The position numbers and the translations under genes are program-made. DNA of 64,000 nucleotides from an uncultured Aquimarina sp. GTDB lineage: Bacteria; Bacteroidota; Bacteroidia; Flavobacteriales; Flavobacteriaceae. Where the stretch lies: contig CANMCO010000004.1 of assembly GCA_947496355.1 (NCBI GenBank), forward strand, positions 1-64,000, given 5' to 3'. Below the pieces are notes generated by a model, which made no database searches, was not told the DNA's origin, and saw only the letters and a program-made list of their open reading frames with translations. Positions 28,206 through 37,581 of the stretch are shown here, piece by piece (position 1 is the stretch's first letter; the number at the start of each line of letters is the position of its first letter).

Positions 28206-30559
28206 CTTTTTTTACCATATCCATATCCATAATTATATCCAGCTTGGCTACCTGCAGCATTAAGCAATACCGCTATATTTGGCAAACGTTTCTCTGTATA
28301 AAAATTTTGTGGCACTTGTAATATTCTTTTGTCAGAATAATTTTCCCTTACGATATATATACACATATCTGCATATTTACCAATCAAAAGAGTATCAGCA
28401 ACCAAACTAACAGGTGACGTATCTACAATTACATAATCATACTGTTCTCTTAGATATTCGAACATACTTTTTACTCTATCATGCATCAACAGTTCTGCAG
28501 GATTTGGAGGAATTGCACCAGATGGAATAAAATCAAATGAGTTTTCACCTTTATCTTTGTATATAACATCCTTAGGACTTAAGTCACTATTCATTATATA
28601 ATTTGTAAGCCCTTTGGTATCTTTACCAAGAGGAAGTTCTAAAAACTTATGAAATTTAGGATCCCTTAAATCTGTACCTAAATAAACAACTTTCTTACCT
28701 GTAATAGATAACGTTTTGGCTAGGTTTGAAGATATCATCGTTTTCCCTTCTCCAGAAATTGTTGAAGTAACAAAGACAACTCTGCCCCTATCTTTGCTTG
28801 TTCCAGCCATCAGAAAATCTAAGTTAGTCCTTAAAATTCTAAATGCCTCTGCAACTCCTGACCTATCGTTTTGAGAAATGACAATTTTACTTTTGCCCTT
28901 TACTTTGGGTATAGAACCAATAATTGGCATTGAAAGCGCTTTTTCAAGATCTTCTCTAGAGTTTATTTTTACATTCAATAAATCCGAAAGATAAATTATC
29001 ATAAACGGAATAAGAAAACCCATAAACAAGGCTCCAGCATAAACGACTTTCTTATTTGGAGAAACGGGAAACGAATTTAATGTAGACGCCCTATCAATTA
29101 TTCTGGCATTAGAATGAGTAATATGACTCGTTAATTCTGCCTCTTCCCTTTTTTGTAATAAGTAAAGATATAGTTGCTCTTTAATCGTTTGTTCACGCTC
29201 TATAACCCTTAAGTCCTTCTGTCGTATCGGTGCATTGTATAATTTCCCACTAAAATACTGATCTTGAGTCCTAAGACTTTTTAATCTAATATTTATGGAA
29301 CTTCTTAAACTATTTAAACTACCAATCAAAACTTGTCGTAAACCATCTATCTGTTGGTCTATATTTACAACAACAGGGTTCTGTGCACTAGAGGTTTTTA
29401 GCAAACGTTTTCTTTGAAGTGTTAAAGAATTATACCTGGTTACAGTATTTGTAATCGTAGCATCATCAAATCCAAGGTTAGCCGGTATTAGGTCATATCG
29501 TCCATCCTGGCTTTGCACAAACCGGCGCATAGATTCGATCAAACTTAGCTGTGTGCCTAGTTGTGCGATCTCCTGAACATTTCTAGAATCAATATCTGCA
29601 ACTCTTTGCGTTTGCGCTTCGACATCATTTGTTAATCCAAATTTAGATTTATATCCAGCGGCTTCATCGTCTACTTCTGATAAATCTCCGGATATAAGAT
29701 CCAATCGCTCATTAATGAAGTTAGCTGTTCGTGCAGAAATTTCTTTTTTACTTTCAACGGTAGCTTTATTATACTCATCAACAAGAAGATTAACAATATC
29801 TTTGGCTTTCTCCTTTACAGGATCATTAAGCGATATCCGAATAATAGAAGAAGTCCCTGAAGGACTAATTGCTAATCTATTTCTATAGGATTCTACCAAA
29901 ACTTCAACCGGAGTGATTTGGATTTTTATGATTTTACCTTCGTTAGATTCAATATCATCTACACTTGGAGTAATTACGATATCTCCAATTGTACTACCCA
30001 CAGTATTTCCAAAAGAATGATCACTCAATTTGTTTCCTTTTTCATCTAAAAACGAAAAAGAAGTATTCGAGTTAATTCTTACATGAAAAACTTTGGATTT
30101 TGTATGTACTATAGAGTCATGAGACAAGAAATTAATCTCTACCAAAGATTTTGGATAGTTCTCAATCTCCAAAATCCTTCCTTCAGAAAAATATCTAACA
30201 TTAAGATTTAGATCATTTATTACATTTTTAATTAATGTTCTTGACTTCAGTACTTGTATCTCATTTTCCAGCTTACTACTTTGAGAATTTTCTAATAACC
30301 CCAAGTCTTTAAAAGCTGCAAGTTCTGATCCCGAAATATTTTCATCTTGTGAAATCATTATCGTAGACGAAACACTATACTGAGGAATTGTATATCGTAA
30401 TTTCACATAAGCCAAAGCTACAAAGACAACGACACTAAGTACAAACCAATACCATTTTTTTAGGTATCGTACAATCATATCCCTAAAATCGAAACCAAAT
30501 CCAGAGGATGTTTCAATCGCACTATTAGTAGCGCTTATATTATTATTATTTGAAATCAT
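28202..30559 (-). CDS. Wzc-like polysaccharide co-polymerase with tyrosine kinase domain
   Basis: This 785-residue protein has a Wzz-type N-terminus with a first membrane helix (about 36-53), a long periplasmic coiled region (about 280-480), a second helix (about 505-525) and a cytoplasmic BY-kinase domain. The kinase has Walker A SGEGKTMISSNLA (K606), Walker A' GTDLRDP and Walker B YVIVDTSP. The tail is tyrosine-rich (YNYGYGYGKKS), the autophosphorylation cluster. It controls chain length and links polymerisation to Wza export. It is 3 bp downstream of the Wza-like gene and is the target of the convergent phosphatase. Confidence 0.93.
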   Translation of the reverse strand: MISNNNNISATNSAIETSSGFGFDFRDMIVRYLKKWYWFVLSVVVFVALAYVKLRYTIPQYSVSSTIMISQDENISGSELAAFKDLGLLENSQSSKLENEIQVLKSRTLIKNVINDLNLNVRYFSEGRILEIENYPKSLVEINFLSHDSIVHTKSKVFHVRINSNTSFSFLDEKGNKLSDHSFGNTVGSTIGDIVITPSVDDIESNEGKIIKIQITPVEVLVESYRNRLAISPSGTSSIIRISLNDPVKEKAKDIVNLLVDEYNKATVESKKEISARTANFINERLDLISGDLSEVDDEAAGYKSKFGLTNDVEAQTQRVADIDSRNVQEIAQLGTQLSLIESMRRFVQSQDGRYDLIPANLGFDDATITNTVTRYNSLTLQRKRLLKTSSAQNPVVVNIDQQIDGLRQVLIGSLNSLRSSINIRLKSLRTQDQYFSGKLYNAPIRQKDLRVIEREQTIKEQLYLYLLQKREEAELTSHITHSNARIIDRASTLNSFPVSPNKKVVYAGALFMGFLIPFMIIYLSDLLNVKINSREDLEKALSMPIIGSIPKVKGKSKIVISQNDRSGVAEAFRILRTNLDFLMAGTSKDRGRVVFVTSTISGEGKTMISSNLAKTLSITGKKVVYLGTDLRDPKFHKFLELPLGKDTKGLTNYIMNSDLSPKDVIYKDKGENSFDFIPSGAIPPNPAELLMHDRVKSMFEYLREQYDYVIVDTSPVSLVADTLLIGKYADMCIYIVRENYSDKRILQVPQNFYTEKRLPNIAVLLNAAGSQAGYNYGYGYGKKS

Positions 30560-30562
30560 ATG

Positions 30563-31363
30563 TTACAGTCCTATGATAAAGGCGGCAGCAGATAAGCCCA
30601 CCCCAATTACACTCAAAACGATTCCGACTACATTTCTATTCGTTTTGGACTCTCTAATCCTGGATTCGTTTGGTTCTATATAAAGAACATCATTCTGAGC
30701 TAAATAGTATACAGGAGATTCAAATATAGCCTTAGAAGTAAGATCTACGCGATGATAGGTATTAACTCCTTCATTTTCTCTGATAATTGTCACATTACCT
30801 CGTCTCCCTTTTATGGTCATATCACCAGCCATACCCAGGGCTTCAATAATAGTGACCCTTTCATTGGGGATATTATAAGAACCAGGTCTTGTAACCTCTC
30901 CTATTACCGTAAATTTAAAATTTTTAAGTCTTACACTTACGATAGGGTCGTTAATATAAATCTTTAGTTTTTCCTTGATCATTTCTTTTAACTCTATACG
31001 AGTTAATCCCGAAATCTGCAATGTTCCCAGGACGGGAAAATCAATATTACCATCTTCATCTATCAAATAGGTGGGTTCTGGAGTAGTGCCTCCGCCGGCA
31101 GCTCCTGCACCAGCGCCTGCTTCTCCAACCGCAACGCCTAATGAAGCTCCTTGCATAAGATTAAAGGGCCTTGCAGCATCCATATCTGTTGCAGAAACAA
31201 AAATACTAACGATGTCATCTACCTGAAAGACTGGAGTAAATGAGTTTGTAGAAGTTATTTTTTCCTGATTTTCAGCATTCTGAAAATAGACTACATCTGT
31301 TGGAGTCTTGCATGAAATAATCGAAATGAACAATAAAAGTAATAACAAAAATCTACATCGCAT
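30563..31363 (-). CDS. Wza-like polysaccharide export lipoprotein
   Basis: This 266-residue protein starts with a lipoprotein signal (LLFISIISC, lipidated Cys at about residue 18). It has a poly-export domain (about 40-150), an SLBB domain (about 150-215, FTVIGEVTRPGSYNIPNER) and a C-terminal helix (about 244-266) suited to spanning the outer membrane. A Gly/Ala-rich segment (GEAGAGAGAAGGG, about 86-98) interrupts the export domain, a low-complexity loop. It probably forms the outer-membrane exit channel. It precedes the Wzc-like gene by 3 bp and has its own promoter. Confidence 0.92.
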   Translation of the reverse strand: MRCRFLLLLLLFISIISCKTPTDVVYFQNAENQEKITSTNSFTPVFQVDDIVSIFVSATDMDAARPFNLMQGASLGVAVGEAGAGAGAAGGGTTPEPTYLIDEDGNIDFPVLGTLQISGLTRIELKEMIKEKLKIYINDPIVSVRLKNFKFTVIGEVTRPGSYNIPNERVTIIEALGMAGDMTIKGRRGNVTIIRENEGVNTYHRVDLTSKAIFESPVYYLAQNDVLYIEPNESRIRESKTNRNVVGIVLSVIGVGLSAAAFIIGL

Positions 31364-31402
31364 ATCTTTAATACTTTAAGCGTAAGTTGTTGAATTGAAT
31401 CA

Positions 31403-31431
31403 CAAAAATATAACTTTATTTAATTCAGCAA
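31403..31431 (-). promoter_or_regulatory. Candidate promoter of the wza-wzc-like pair
   Basis: On the minus strand TTG (31431-31429) is followed after 18 bp by TATTTTTG (31410-31403), a full Bacteroidota promoter with the same spacing as the one at 2241-2269. The start codon follows about 40 bp further on. It allows export genes to be transcribed apart from the upstream sugar genes. Confidence 0.55.
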
Positions 31432-31450
31432 TGGAATTTTGTTTAACGTA

Positions 31451-33382
31451 TTAAATTAAAACTTTTTGTTTCCTTTGAACTGTATCATTATTTATTTTAT
31501 CGATACTCTCAAATGTAGAATTATTAGATATGTATTCTGGAACAATTTCTTTAAGTTTACCTACTATTTGATGATCTTGATTAAGTAAATTCATAATACA
31601 TAGATCATCGATTTTGTCTTTCACATTTCCACAATCATTATCATCAAACTTACTAATCATAATTTTCTTATGATATGTAGGTAATGTATTTTCTGTATCA
31701 GCCAATAGCTCTTCATACAGTTTTTCACCCGGCCTTAAACCTGTAATCTTTATATCTATATCATTTGGATATTTAAGTCCTGATAATCTTATCATTTTCT
31801 TAGCAAGATCAAAAATCCTTACAGATTCTCCCATATCAAAAATAAATATCTCTCCACCATTACCCATTGTTCCCGCTTCTATAACTAATTGAGATGCCTC
31901 TGGAATTGTCATGAAAAATCTTGTCACATCCTGATGCGTAACCGTCAATGGGCCTCCTTTTTGAATTTGTTTTTTGAATAATGGTATTACAGATCCATTA
32001 GATCCTAAAACATTTCCAAATCTGGTAGTAATAAATTTCGTTTTACTAGACTTATGAAGGCATTTTATATACATTTCTGCCACTCTTTTGGTAGCCCCCA
32101 TAACATTAGTAGGGTTCACAGCTTTATCTGTAGACACAAATACAAATTTGTCTACCCCATACTCAGACGATAAATCTGCTAATTTCCTAGTCCCTAAAAC
32201 ATTGATTTTAATAGCCTCACATGGGTTAGATTCCATAAGTGGTACGTGCTTATATGCAGCAGCATGAAAAACCATATTAGGTCTGAATTTCTCAAATATT
32301 GTTTCTATTCTTTGATGATCTCTAATGTCTGCAACAATAGGTACAAAATTTGAAACTCCTTTACTTAACAATTCTTGTTGTAAGTCATATAATGGAGACT
32401 CTGCCTGATCTACCAAAATCAATTTCTTGTAATTATAATAGGAAGCTTGTCTTACTATTTCGCTACCAATAGACCCTGCTGCACCCGTAATTAAGATTAC
32501 TTTGTCATCTAGCTCTTTTTTAATATTTTGGTTTTCCATATTAATTGGAGCTCTATCCAATAGGTCTTCTATTTGAATTTCTTTTATCTGAGAAACTTGT
32601 AACTTACCATCTATCCAATCATTTACTGCAGGTATAATTTTGACCTTCACATTTAATTTAAGTAAGTCATCAGAAATTTCAGATAATCTCTTCTTGTCTA
32701 TATGTGGTATTGATACTACAATCTCCTTAATGTTATTCTTTGTAATAAAACTTTGACTCAAAGAACTCGAAGCATATACCTTAATACCATTAATTGTTTT
32801 CCCTTTCTTTTGAGAATTATCATCAATAAAACCAAAAACAGACAAGGATCTATTAGAGTCATTAGTAATAGCGGCTAACGTAATTAATCCAGAATCTCCG
32901 GCTCCATAAATTAGAATTCTTGAAGTCTCTCCTATTTTTGATTTAATGTAATAGTAGCAATACTTAAATATTAAACGACTTGTAGTAAGCGTTATAATGT
33001 TTAACATATAGTGAATGCATATAATAGATACGGGAATGTTTAATAGTTCGGGTATCAATGGTGATGTTCTACTAGAAAGCATCAAAAATGCCGTAAGTGC
33101 AATTAGAACTGTAACCGAAAGAAATAAATTATATGCATCTCTCATCCCTGTGTGCCTAACCACACCTTTATAAGAACCAATCATTAAAAAACTTAATGTT
33201 GCAAGGACTCCAACGACAGGTAATTGATATACAAAACCAGTAATATCAAAATTTAATGTAATACCAAATCTGATAACATATGCCAAAAAGAAATTAAAAA
33301 TGGTTATTGATACGTCAATTGCCAACACAAGCCATTTCGAAGCGTGCTTATGTGAATTATTTATAAGGTAACTCTTAATCAT
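31451..33382 (-). CDS. Membrane nucleotide-sugar 4,6-dehydratase (PglF/CapD/WbpM family)
   Basis: This 643-residue protein has four N-terminal membrane helices (about 15-135), a first Rossmann domain (about 145-270) and a C-terminal SDR domain with ITGAAGSIGSEIV (about 296-308), the STDKAVNPTNVMGATK region and ETTR-type substrate loops. Members remove water from UDP-GlcNAc to give the 4-keto-6-deoxy sugar, the first step to bacillosamine and related amino sugars. It overlaps the upstream aminotransferase by 4 bp, so the two steps are coupled (PglF and PglE roles). Confidence 0.92.
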   Translation of the reverse strand: MIKSYLINNSHKHASKWLVLAIDVSITIFNFFLAYVIRFGITLNFDITGFVYQLPVVGVLATLSFLMIGSYKGVVRHTGMRDAYNLFLSVTVLIALTAFLMLSSRTSPLIPELLNIPVSIICIHYMLNIITLTTSRLIFKYCYYYIKSKIGETSRILIYGAGDSGLITLAAITNDSNRSLSVFGFIDDNSQKKGKTINGIKVYASSSLSQSFITKNNIKEIVVSIPHIDKKRLSEISDDLLKLNVKVKIIPAVNDWIDGKLQVSQIKEIQIEDLLDRAPINMENQNIKKELDDKVILITGAAGSIGSEIVRQASYYNYKKLILVDQAESPLYDLQQELLSKGVSNFVPIVADIRDHQRIETIFEKFRPNMVFHAAAYKHVPLMESNPCEAIKINVLGTRKLADLSSEYGVDKFVFVSTDKAVNPTNVMGATKRVAEMYIKCLHKSSKTKFITTRFGNVLGSNGSVIPLFKKQIQKGGPLTVTHQDVTRFFMTIPEASQLVIEAGTMGNGGEIFIFDMGESVRIFDLAKKMIRLSGLKYPNDIDIKITGLRPGEKLYEELLADTENTLPTYHKKIMISKFDDNDCGNVKDKIDDLCIMNLLNQDHQIVGKLKEIVPEYISNNSTFESIDKINNDTVQRKQKVLI

Positions 33383-34512
33383 CTCAATACATTTTTAATT
33401 ACTGATACAATTCTATACAAATCTTCTTCTTCAAGATTAGACCCGCTCGGTAAGCAAAGGCCTCGATCAAATAAATCATCAGAGATTCCATTGAGGAAAG
33501 CATCACAATCTGCAAATACAGCTTGTTGATGCATGGGTTTCCATAACGGTCTTGATTCTATGTTTTCTTTGGCTAATGATAGTCGTATTCCTTCTCTTAA
33601 CTCATATGAAGTAGTTTCCACACAAGTAAGCCATCTATTGGAATGGTATCCTTTAGGCTCTTCTAAAAATTTTATTTCAGAAGAATCCTCTAGATGCTTT
33701 TTGTAAAATTCAAAATTTCTTCTTCGGTTAGCCACATGATTATCCAATACTTGCATTTGACCTCTTCCGATCCCTGCAGTAATGTTACTCATTCTATAAT
33801 TATAACCAATTTCTGAGTGTTCATAATGGGGAGCATTATCTCTTGCCTGTGTAGCCAGAAAGATTGCTTTCTCTTTGTGTTTTATATTTTTTGAAACCAA
33901 AGCTCCTCCACCAGAAGTTGTAATAATTTTATTTCCGTTAAATGAAAGAATAGCTATATCACCAAAAGTACCACACTTGATACCATGATAAGAACTACCA
34001 AGCGCCTCTGCACTATCTTCTAAAACAGGAATTCTATACTCTGAAGCGATTTTATGAATTGCATCTACATTATATGGCATACCGTATAAATGCACAACTA
34101 CGATGGCTTTTGGTTTTTTGCCTTTAGACATTCTGTCCTTGATTGCTATTTCAAGCTGATTAGGACAAATATTCCATGTATCGCTTTCACTATCAACAAA
34201 TACAGGCTTGGCGCCTAAATAAACAATTGGATTGGCCGAAGCGGAAAATGTCATACTCTGACACAGCACTTCGTCCCCTCTTGAAACTCCCAACAACTTT
34301 AAACCTAAGTGTAACGAAGCGGTACCCGAGCTTAATGCGGCCACATTGACCTCATTATCCAGATAATTTTCAATATCACTTTCAAATCCATCTACATTAG
34401 GACCTAAAGGTGCTACCCAGTTTGTTTCAAAGGCTTCTTTTACGAAATCTTGCTCTGTTCCACCCATATGCGGCGAAGAAAGCCATATCCTTTTTGAATC
34501 AATTACATTCAT
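33379..34512 (-). CDS. DegT/DnrJ/EryC1 sugar aminotransferase (PglE-like)
   Basis: This 377-residue PLP-dependent aminotransferase has the substrate and cofactor region AALSSGTASLHLGLKLLG, EDSAEALGSSYHG and the cofactor lysine K195 in SFNGNKIITTSGGG. It probably aminates C4 of the 4-keto sugar made by the overlapping dehydratase, giving a UDP-4-amino-trideoxyhexose as in the bacillosamine pathway. The N-terminal IWLSSPHMGGTEQDFVKEAF resembles PglE and LegC types. Substrate is inferred from context. It is the first gene after a 640-bp divergent region. Confidence 0.92.
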   Translation of the reverse strand: MNVIDSKRIWLSSPHMGGTEQDFVKEAFETNWVAPLGPNVDGFESDIENYLDNEVNVAALSSGTASLHLGLKLLGVSRGDEVLCQSMTFSASANPIVYLGAKPVFVDSESDTWNICPNQLEIAIKDRMSKGKKPKAIVVVHLYGMPYNVDAIHKIASEYRIPVLEDSAEALGSSYHGIKCGTFGDIAILSFNGNKIITTSGGGALVSKNIKHKEKAIFLATQARDNAPHYEHSEIGYNYRMSNITAGIGRGQMQVLDNHVANRRRNFEFYKKHLEDSSEIKFLEEPKGYHSNRWLTCVETTSYELREGIRLSLAKENIESRPLWKPMHQQAVFADCDAFLNGISDDLFDRGLCLPSGSNLEEEDLYRIVSVIKNVLR

Positions 34513-35151
34513 ATTCTCCCATTAATAATGAACAATAATTAGCTACTGATAAAAAATCAATACTAATTTTTTATCACATTCTTTTTCATGACAATCTAAA
34601 AAAACGCTGGAAGAAGGGGGTAGAAACTTCCTTTTTTTGAATTTACTTCTAATTTTTATTTTCCGATGCTAAAATAGTTCAGTTAAACGAATTATCAACT
34701 TATTTTTTTATTTTTTAGACAGAATACTTAAAAAAAACGTTTAACGGTTAAAGTTACCTTATTTACCTACTCAAAATACGTTAATCCCGTAAGAAAAGTA
34801 TTATAGTAACAAAAAGTTATACTTGTAATACTAAGTAAATATCTGTCAAAAAAACATTTCAATTTTTATAGTGCGCATTTTCACTAACGAATTGACATGA
34901 CAATGATAGTCTATAATTCCATGAAATTACCGAGTGTAACCACTAATAGTGTTAGGGGGATTTCCCCCTTTTTATATTCAAGTAAATATCCAGAACTTCC
35001 TGATTTTGAATCAAAAACAAAAAATGTTAAAATAAATTTTGATTTATTTAATTAAATACGCCAAATTTACACGCTTCAAACACCACATTTTACTTTTTAT
35101 TTTTTGTTGGTTTTATCTTCAAAAAAAATAATACTAATCAAGCAGGAATAA
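34513..35151. promoter_or_regulatory. 639-bp divergent regulatory region of the polysaccharide locus
   Basis: No gene is recognised between the aminotransferase and the MBOAT gene. The region is very AT-rich. It contains GTTTAACGGTTAAA (34739-34752), shared with the MreB-like upstream region. It also has a GC-rich hairpin followed by T residues (34954-34974), and on the minus strand a TAAATTTG box (35069-35062). A long leader or a small RNA is possible. Confidence 0.5.
34954..34974 (+). terminator. GC-rich hairpin with T tract (terminator or attenuator)
   Basis: AGGGGG, an ATTT loop and CCCCCT form a tight 6-bp stem followed by T residues, in a very AT-rich context. No plus-strand gene lies upstream to be terminated. 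It may therefore end a small RNA or act as an attenuator in the leader of the MBOAT gene, 178 bp downstream. Confidence 0.55.
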
Positions 35152-36603
35152 ATGTTATTCAATTCTTTAGATTTTTTCATATTTCTTCCAATTGTCTTTA
35201 TTACTTATTGGTTCATTTTTTATAAAAAAAATCAAGTACAGAATTTATTTATCCTGTCTGCCAGTTACATTTTTTATGGCCTATGGGATTGGAGATTCCT
35301 GTTTCTTATACTAGCAAGTACTGTAGTTGATTTTTTTGTTGGACAAGCTATTCATTCTAGTGACTCTGATAGAAAACGAAAATTATGGTTGTGGATTAGT
35401 GTAATCTTTAATATTGGGCTTTTAGGGTTCTTTAAATATTACAATTTCTTTGTAGACTCCTGGGCCGACCTATTGTCAATTTTTGGATATGAATTAAAAA
35501 GTACGTGGACGTTGCAAATCATTTTACCAGTAGGAATATCCTTCTACACTTTTCAAACCATGTCATATTCATTGGACATCTATTATAAAAGACTAACTCC
35601 AACAAAAGATTTTATTTCATTTGCTACTTTTGTAAGTTTTTTTCCTCAATTAGTTGCAGGACCTATAGAGCGAGCATCTAATCTTTTATCCCAGATTACA
35701 TCCAAAAGAGTTTTTAATTACACACAATGTACAGATGGGCTTAAACTCATACTATGGGGATTATTTAAGAAAGTTGTAATCGCTGACTCTATTGCCCCAA
35801 TAGTTGATGACATTTTTGCGAATTATGGAGAATATCCTGCATCTACATTAATACTAGGGGTTTCATTATTTAGCTTTCAAGTGTATGGTGATTTTAGTGG
35901 GTATTCAGACATCGCAATAGGAACAGCAAAACTTTTTGGAATAGAGCTAATGTCGAACTTCAAGTTTCCGACCTTCTCAAGAAATGTGGCAGAATACTGG
36001 CAACGATGGCATGTTTCTTTATCTACTTGGTTTCGTCACTACGTATACATCCCTCTTGGTGGAAATAGAGTAGGCAAACTCAAATCAATAAGAAATATTA
36101 TAATCATCTTTTTGGTTAGTGGTTTCTGGCATGGTGCTAACTGGACCTTTATTGTTTGGGGAGCAATTCATGCGGCTTTATATATTCCTGTTTTTTTGAT
36201 GGGAAGGAATAGAATTTATATGAATAATGTGGTTGCTGAAAATAGATGGTTTCCGTCAATTATTGAAATATCGCAAATTTTGCTTACTTTTTTCCTGGTT
36301 ACTTTTTCTAGAATATTTTTTAGATCAGAATCTATTACCGATGCTTTCGGTTTTCTGAAACAGATTTATCACAACTTTACTTTTGAAAGTTATTCGCATC
36401 CTTTAGGCTATCGAATGATAGATTATTTTATATTACTCGCACTCTTTGTTTTATATGAATTTAAGATTCGAAGAGATGAGCGATCTCCATTCAAATTTAA
36501 GTCCAAAATTGTACGATTTATAATTTATACTTTAGTAGTTTTAGGAATGCTCCTGTTTTATGATGATCAAATCGATAGGTCTTTTATTTATTTCCAATTT
36601 TAA
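35152..36603 (+). CDS. MBOAT family O-acyltransferase (AlgI-like), copy 1
   Basis: This 483-residue protein with about 10-12 membrane helices has the MBOAT motifs QLVAGPIERASNLL and VSGFWHGANWTFIVWG, with the catalytic histidine at H327. AlgI-like proteins move an acyl group across the inner membrane for O-acetylation of exported polysaccharide. It pairs with the SGNH-like gene 6 bp downstream, the usual two-part arrangement. It is on the plus strand, opposite to most of the locus. Two more copies of this pair lie at 53-58 kb. Confidence 0.92.
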   Translation: MLFNSLDFFIFLPIVFITYWFIFYKKNQVQNLFILSASYIFYGLWDWRFLFLILASTVVDFFVGQAIHSSDSDRKRKLWLWISVIFNIGLLGFFKYYNFFVDSWADLLSIFGYELKSTWTLQIILPVGISFYTFQTMSYSLDIYYKRLTPTKDFISFATFVSFFPQLVAGPIERASNLLSQITSKRVFNYTQCTDGLKLILWGLFKKVVIADSIAPIVDDIFANYGEYPASTLILGVSLFSFQVYGDFSGYSDIAIGTAKLFGIELMSNFKFPTFSRNVAEYWQRWHVSLSTWFRHYVYIPLGGNRVGKLKSIRNIIIIFLVSGFWHGANWTFIVWGAIHAALYIPVFLMGRNRIYMNNVVAENRWFPSIIEISQILLTFFLVTFSRIFFRSESITDAFGFLKQIYHNFTFESYSHPLGYRMIDYFILLALFVLYEFKIRRDERSPFKFKSKIVRFIIYTLVVLGMLLFYDDQIDRSFIYFQF

Positions 36604-36609
36604 GAAATT

Positions 36610-37581
36610 ATGAAAAAACTTATTCTAAAAAGTCTTTTATATTTTTTTTTAATACTAGTAATATTAGAGGTTTTAGTACGCGTTTTTCATTTAGGGAAAG
36701 ACACTCCTACTAGATTTCTTGATGATCGACAAGTAGAAAAATGGGTTCCAAATCAAAATGGTTTTAACGTTACCGGAAATAGAAGACAAAACTTTTCAGA
36801 GTTTCACATTAATAGCTCAGGATTTAACTCATACCGAGAATTTACTCCTACTAAAAACAACATAGAAGTAGCACTAATAGGCGACTCCTTTATTGAAGGT
36901 TTCCATCAGAATTATTATAATTCTATTGGTAAAAAGGCAGAAAATGCACTACCAGGTATTGAAATTTACGAGTACGGATATGCAGGTTATGATTTTGCTG
37001 ATCAATTGCATCTTGTTCATTCATATAAGAAACAGTTTGATCTAATTGACCATCTCATATTAGGAATAAAATTTTCAAATGATCTAACCCGAGGTGAATA
37101 CAAAGTCGCTAAAGGCCGATTAGCATTAGAATCTCCTATACATAGACTTTTGAAAAAAAGTAAATTAATAGTTTATTGTAAAAGTATTGGGTTGTTAGAA
37201 CCACCACAAGAACTCATGTATCGATTGATTAATATTCTTAAACCAAAAAGAGAAGTCCTTCCTATTAATGATGAGGAAGCATTAAGGATTCGGAAAGAAA
37301 ATGAAAAAGCATATTTGGCAAATTTTAAAAGCTTGGTTGCCAAATATGGATATGATAAGGAGCGTTACACACTTCTTTTGGATTCAAAAATTACAAGTCC
37401 GATTTTCTTGTCTTACTTAGAAAAAAACGATTTCAATTATATCGATTTTTCACAATCGTTTGAAAACACCAATCGTTCTACTACCCTAATATACGATAGA
37501 CATTGGAACAATCACGGAAGAGAATTAATCGCAAAGCTCATATCGAAATACATTCAAAAGAAAGATCTAAAAACCAAATAA
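36610..37581 (+). CDS. SGNH/GDSL-like membrane-anchored protein, partner of MBOAT copy 1
   Basis: This 323-residue protein has one N-terminal anchor (about 5-25) and an extracytoplasmic SGNH domain. Block I is VALIGDSFIEG with S93, and the C-terminal dyad is in YDRHWNNHG (D296, H298). The spacing DxH rather than DxxH is a small variation. Proteins of this type receive the acyl group from MBOAT partners and transfer it to the polysaccharide, or remove it. It is 6 bp after the MBOAT gene and its stop is adjacent to the convergent GNAT gene. Confidence 0.82.
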   Translation: MKKLILKSLLYFFLILVILEVLVRVFHLGKDTPTRFLDDRQVEKWVPNQNGFNVTGNRRQNFSEFHINSSGFNSYREFTPTKNNIEVALIGDSFIEGFHQNYYNSIGKKAENALPGIEIYEYGYAGYDFADQLHLVHSYKKQFDLIDHLILGIKFSNDLTRGEYKVAKGRLALESPIHRLLKKSKLIVYCKSIGLLEPPQELMYRLINILKPKREVLPINDEEALRIRKENEKAYLANFKSLVAKYGYDKERYTLLLDSKITSPIFLSYLEKNDFNYIDFSQSFENTNRSTTLIYDRHWNNHGRELIAKLISKYIQKKDLKTK

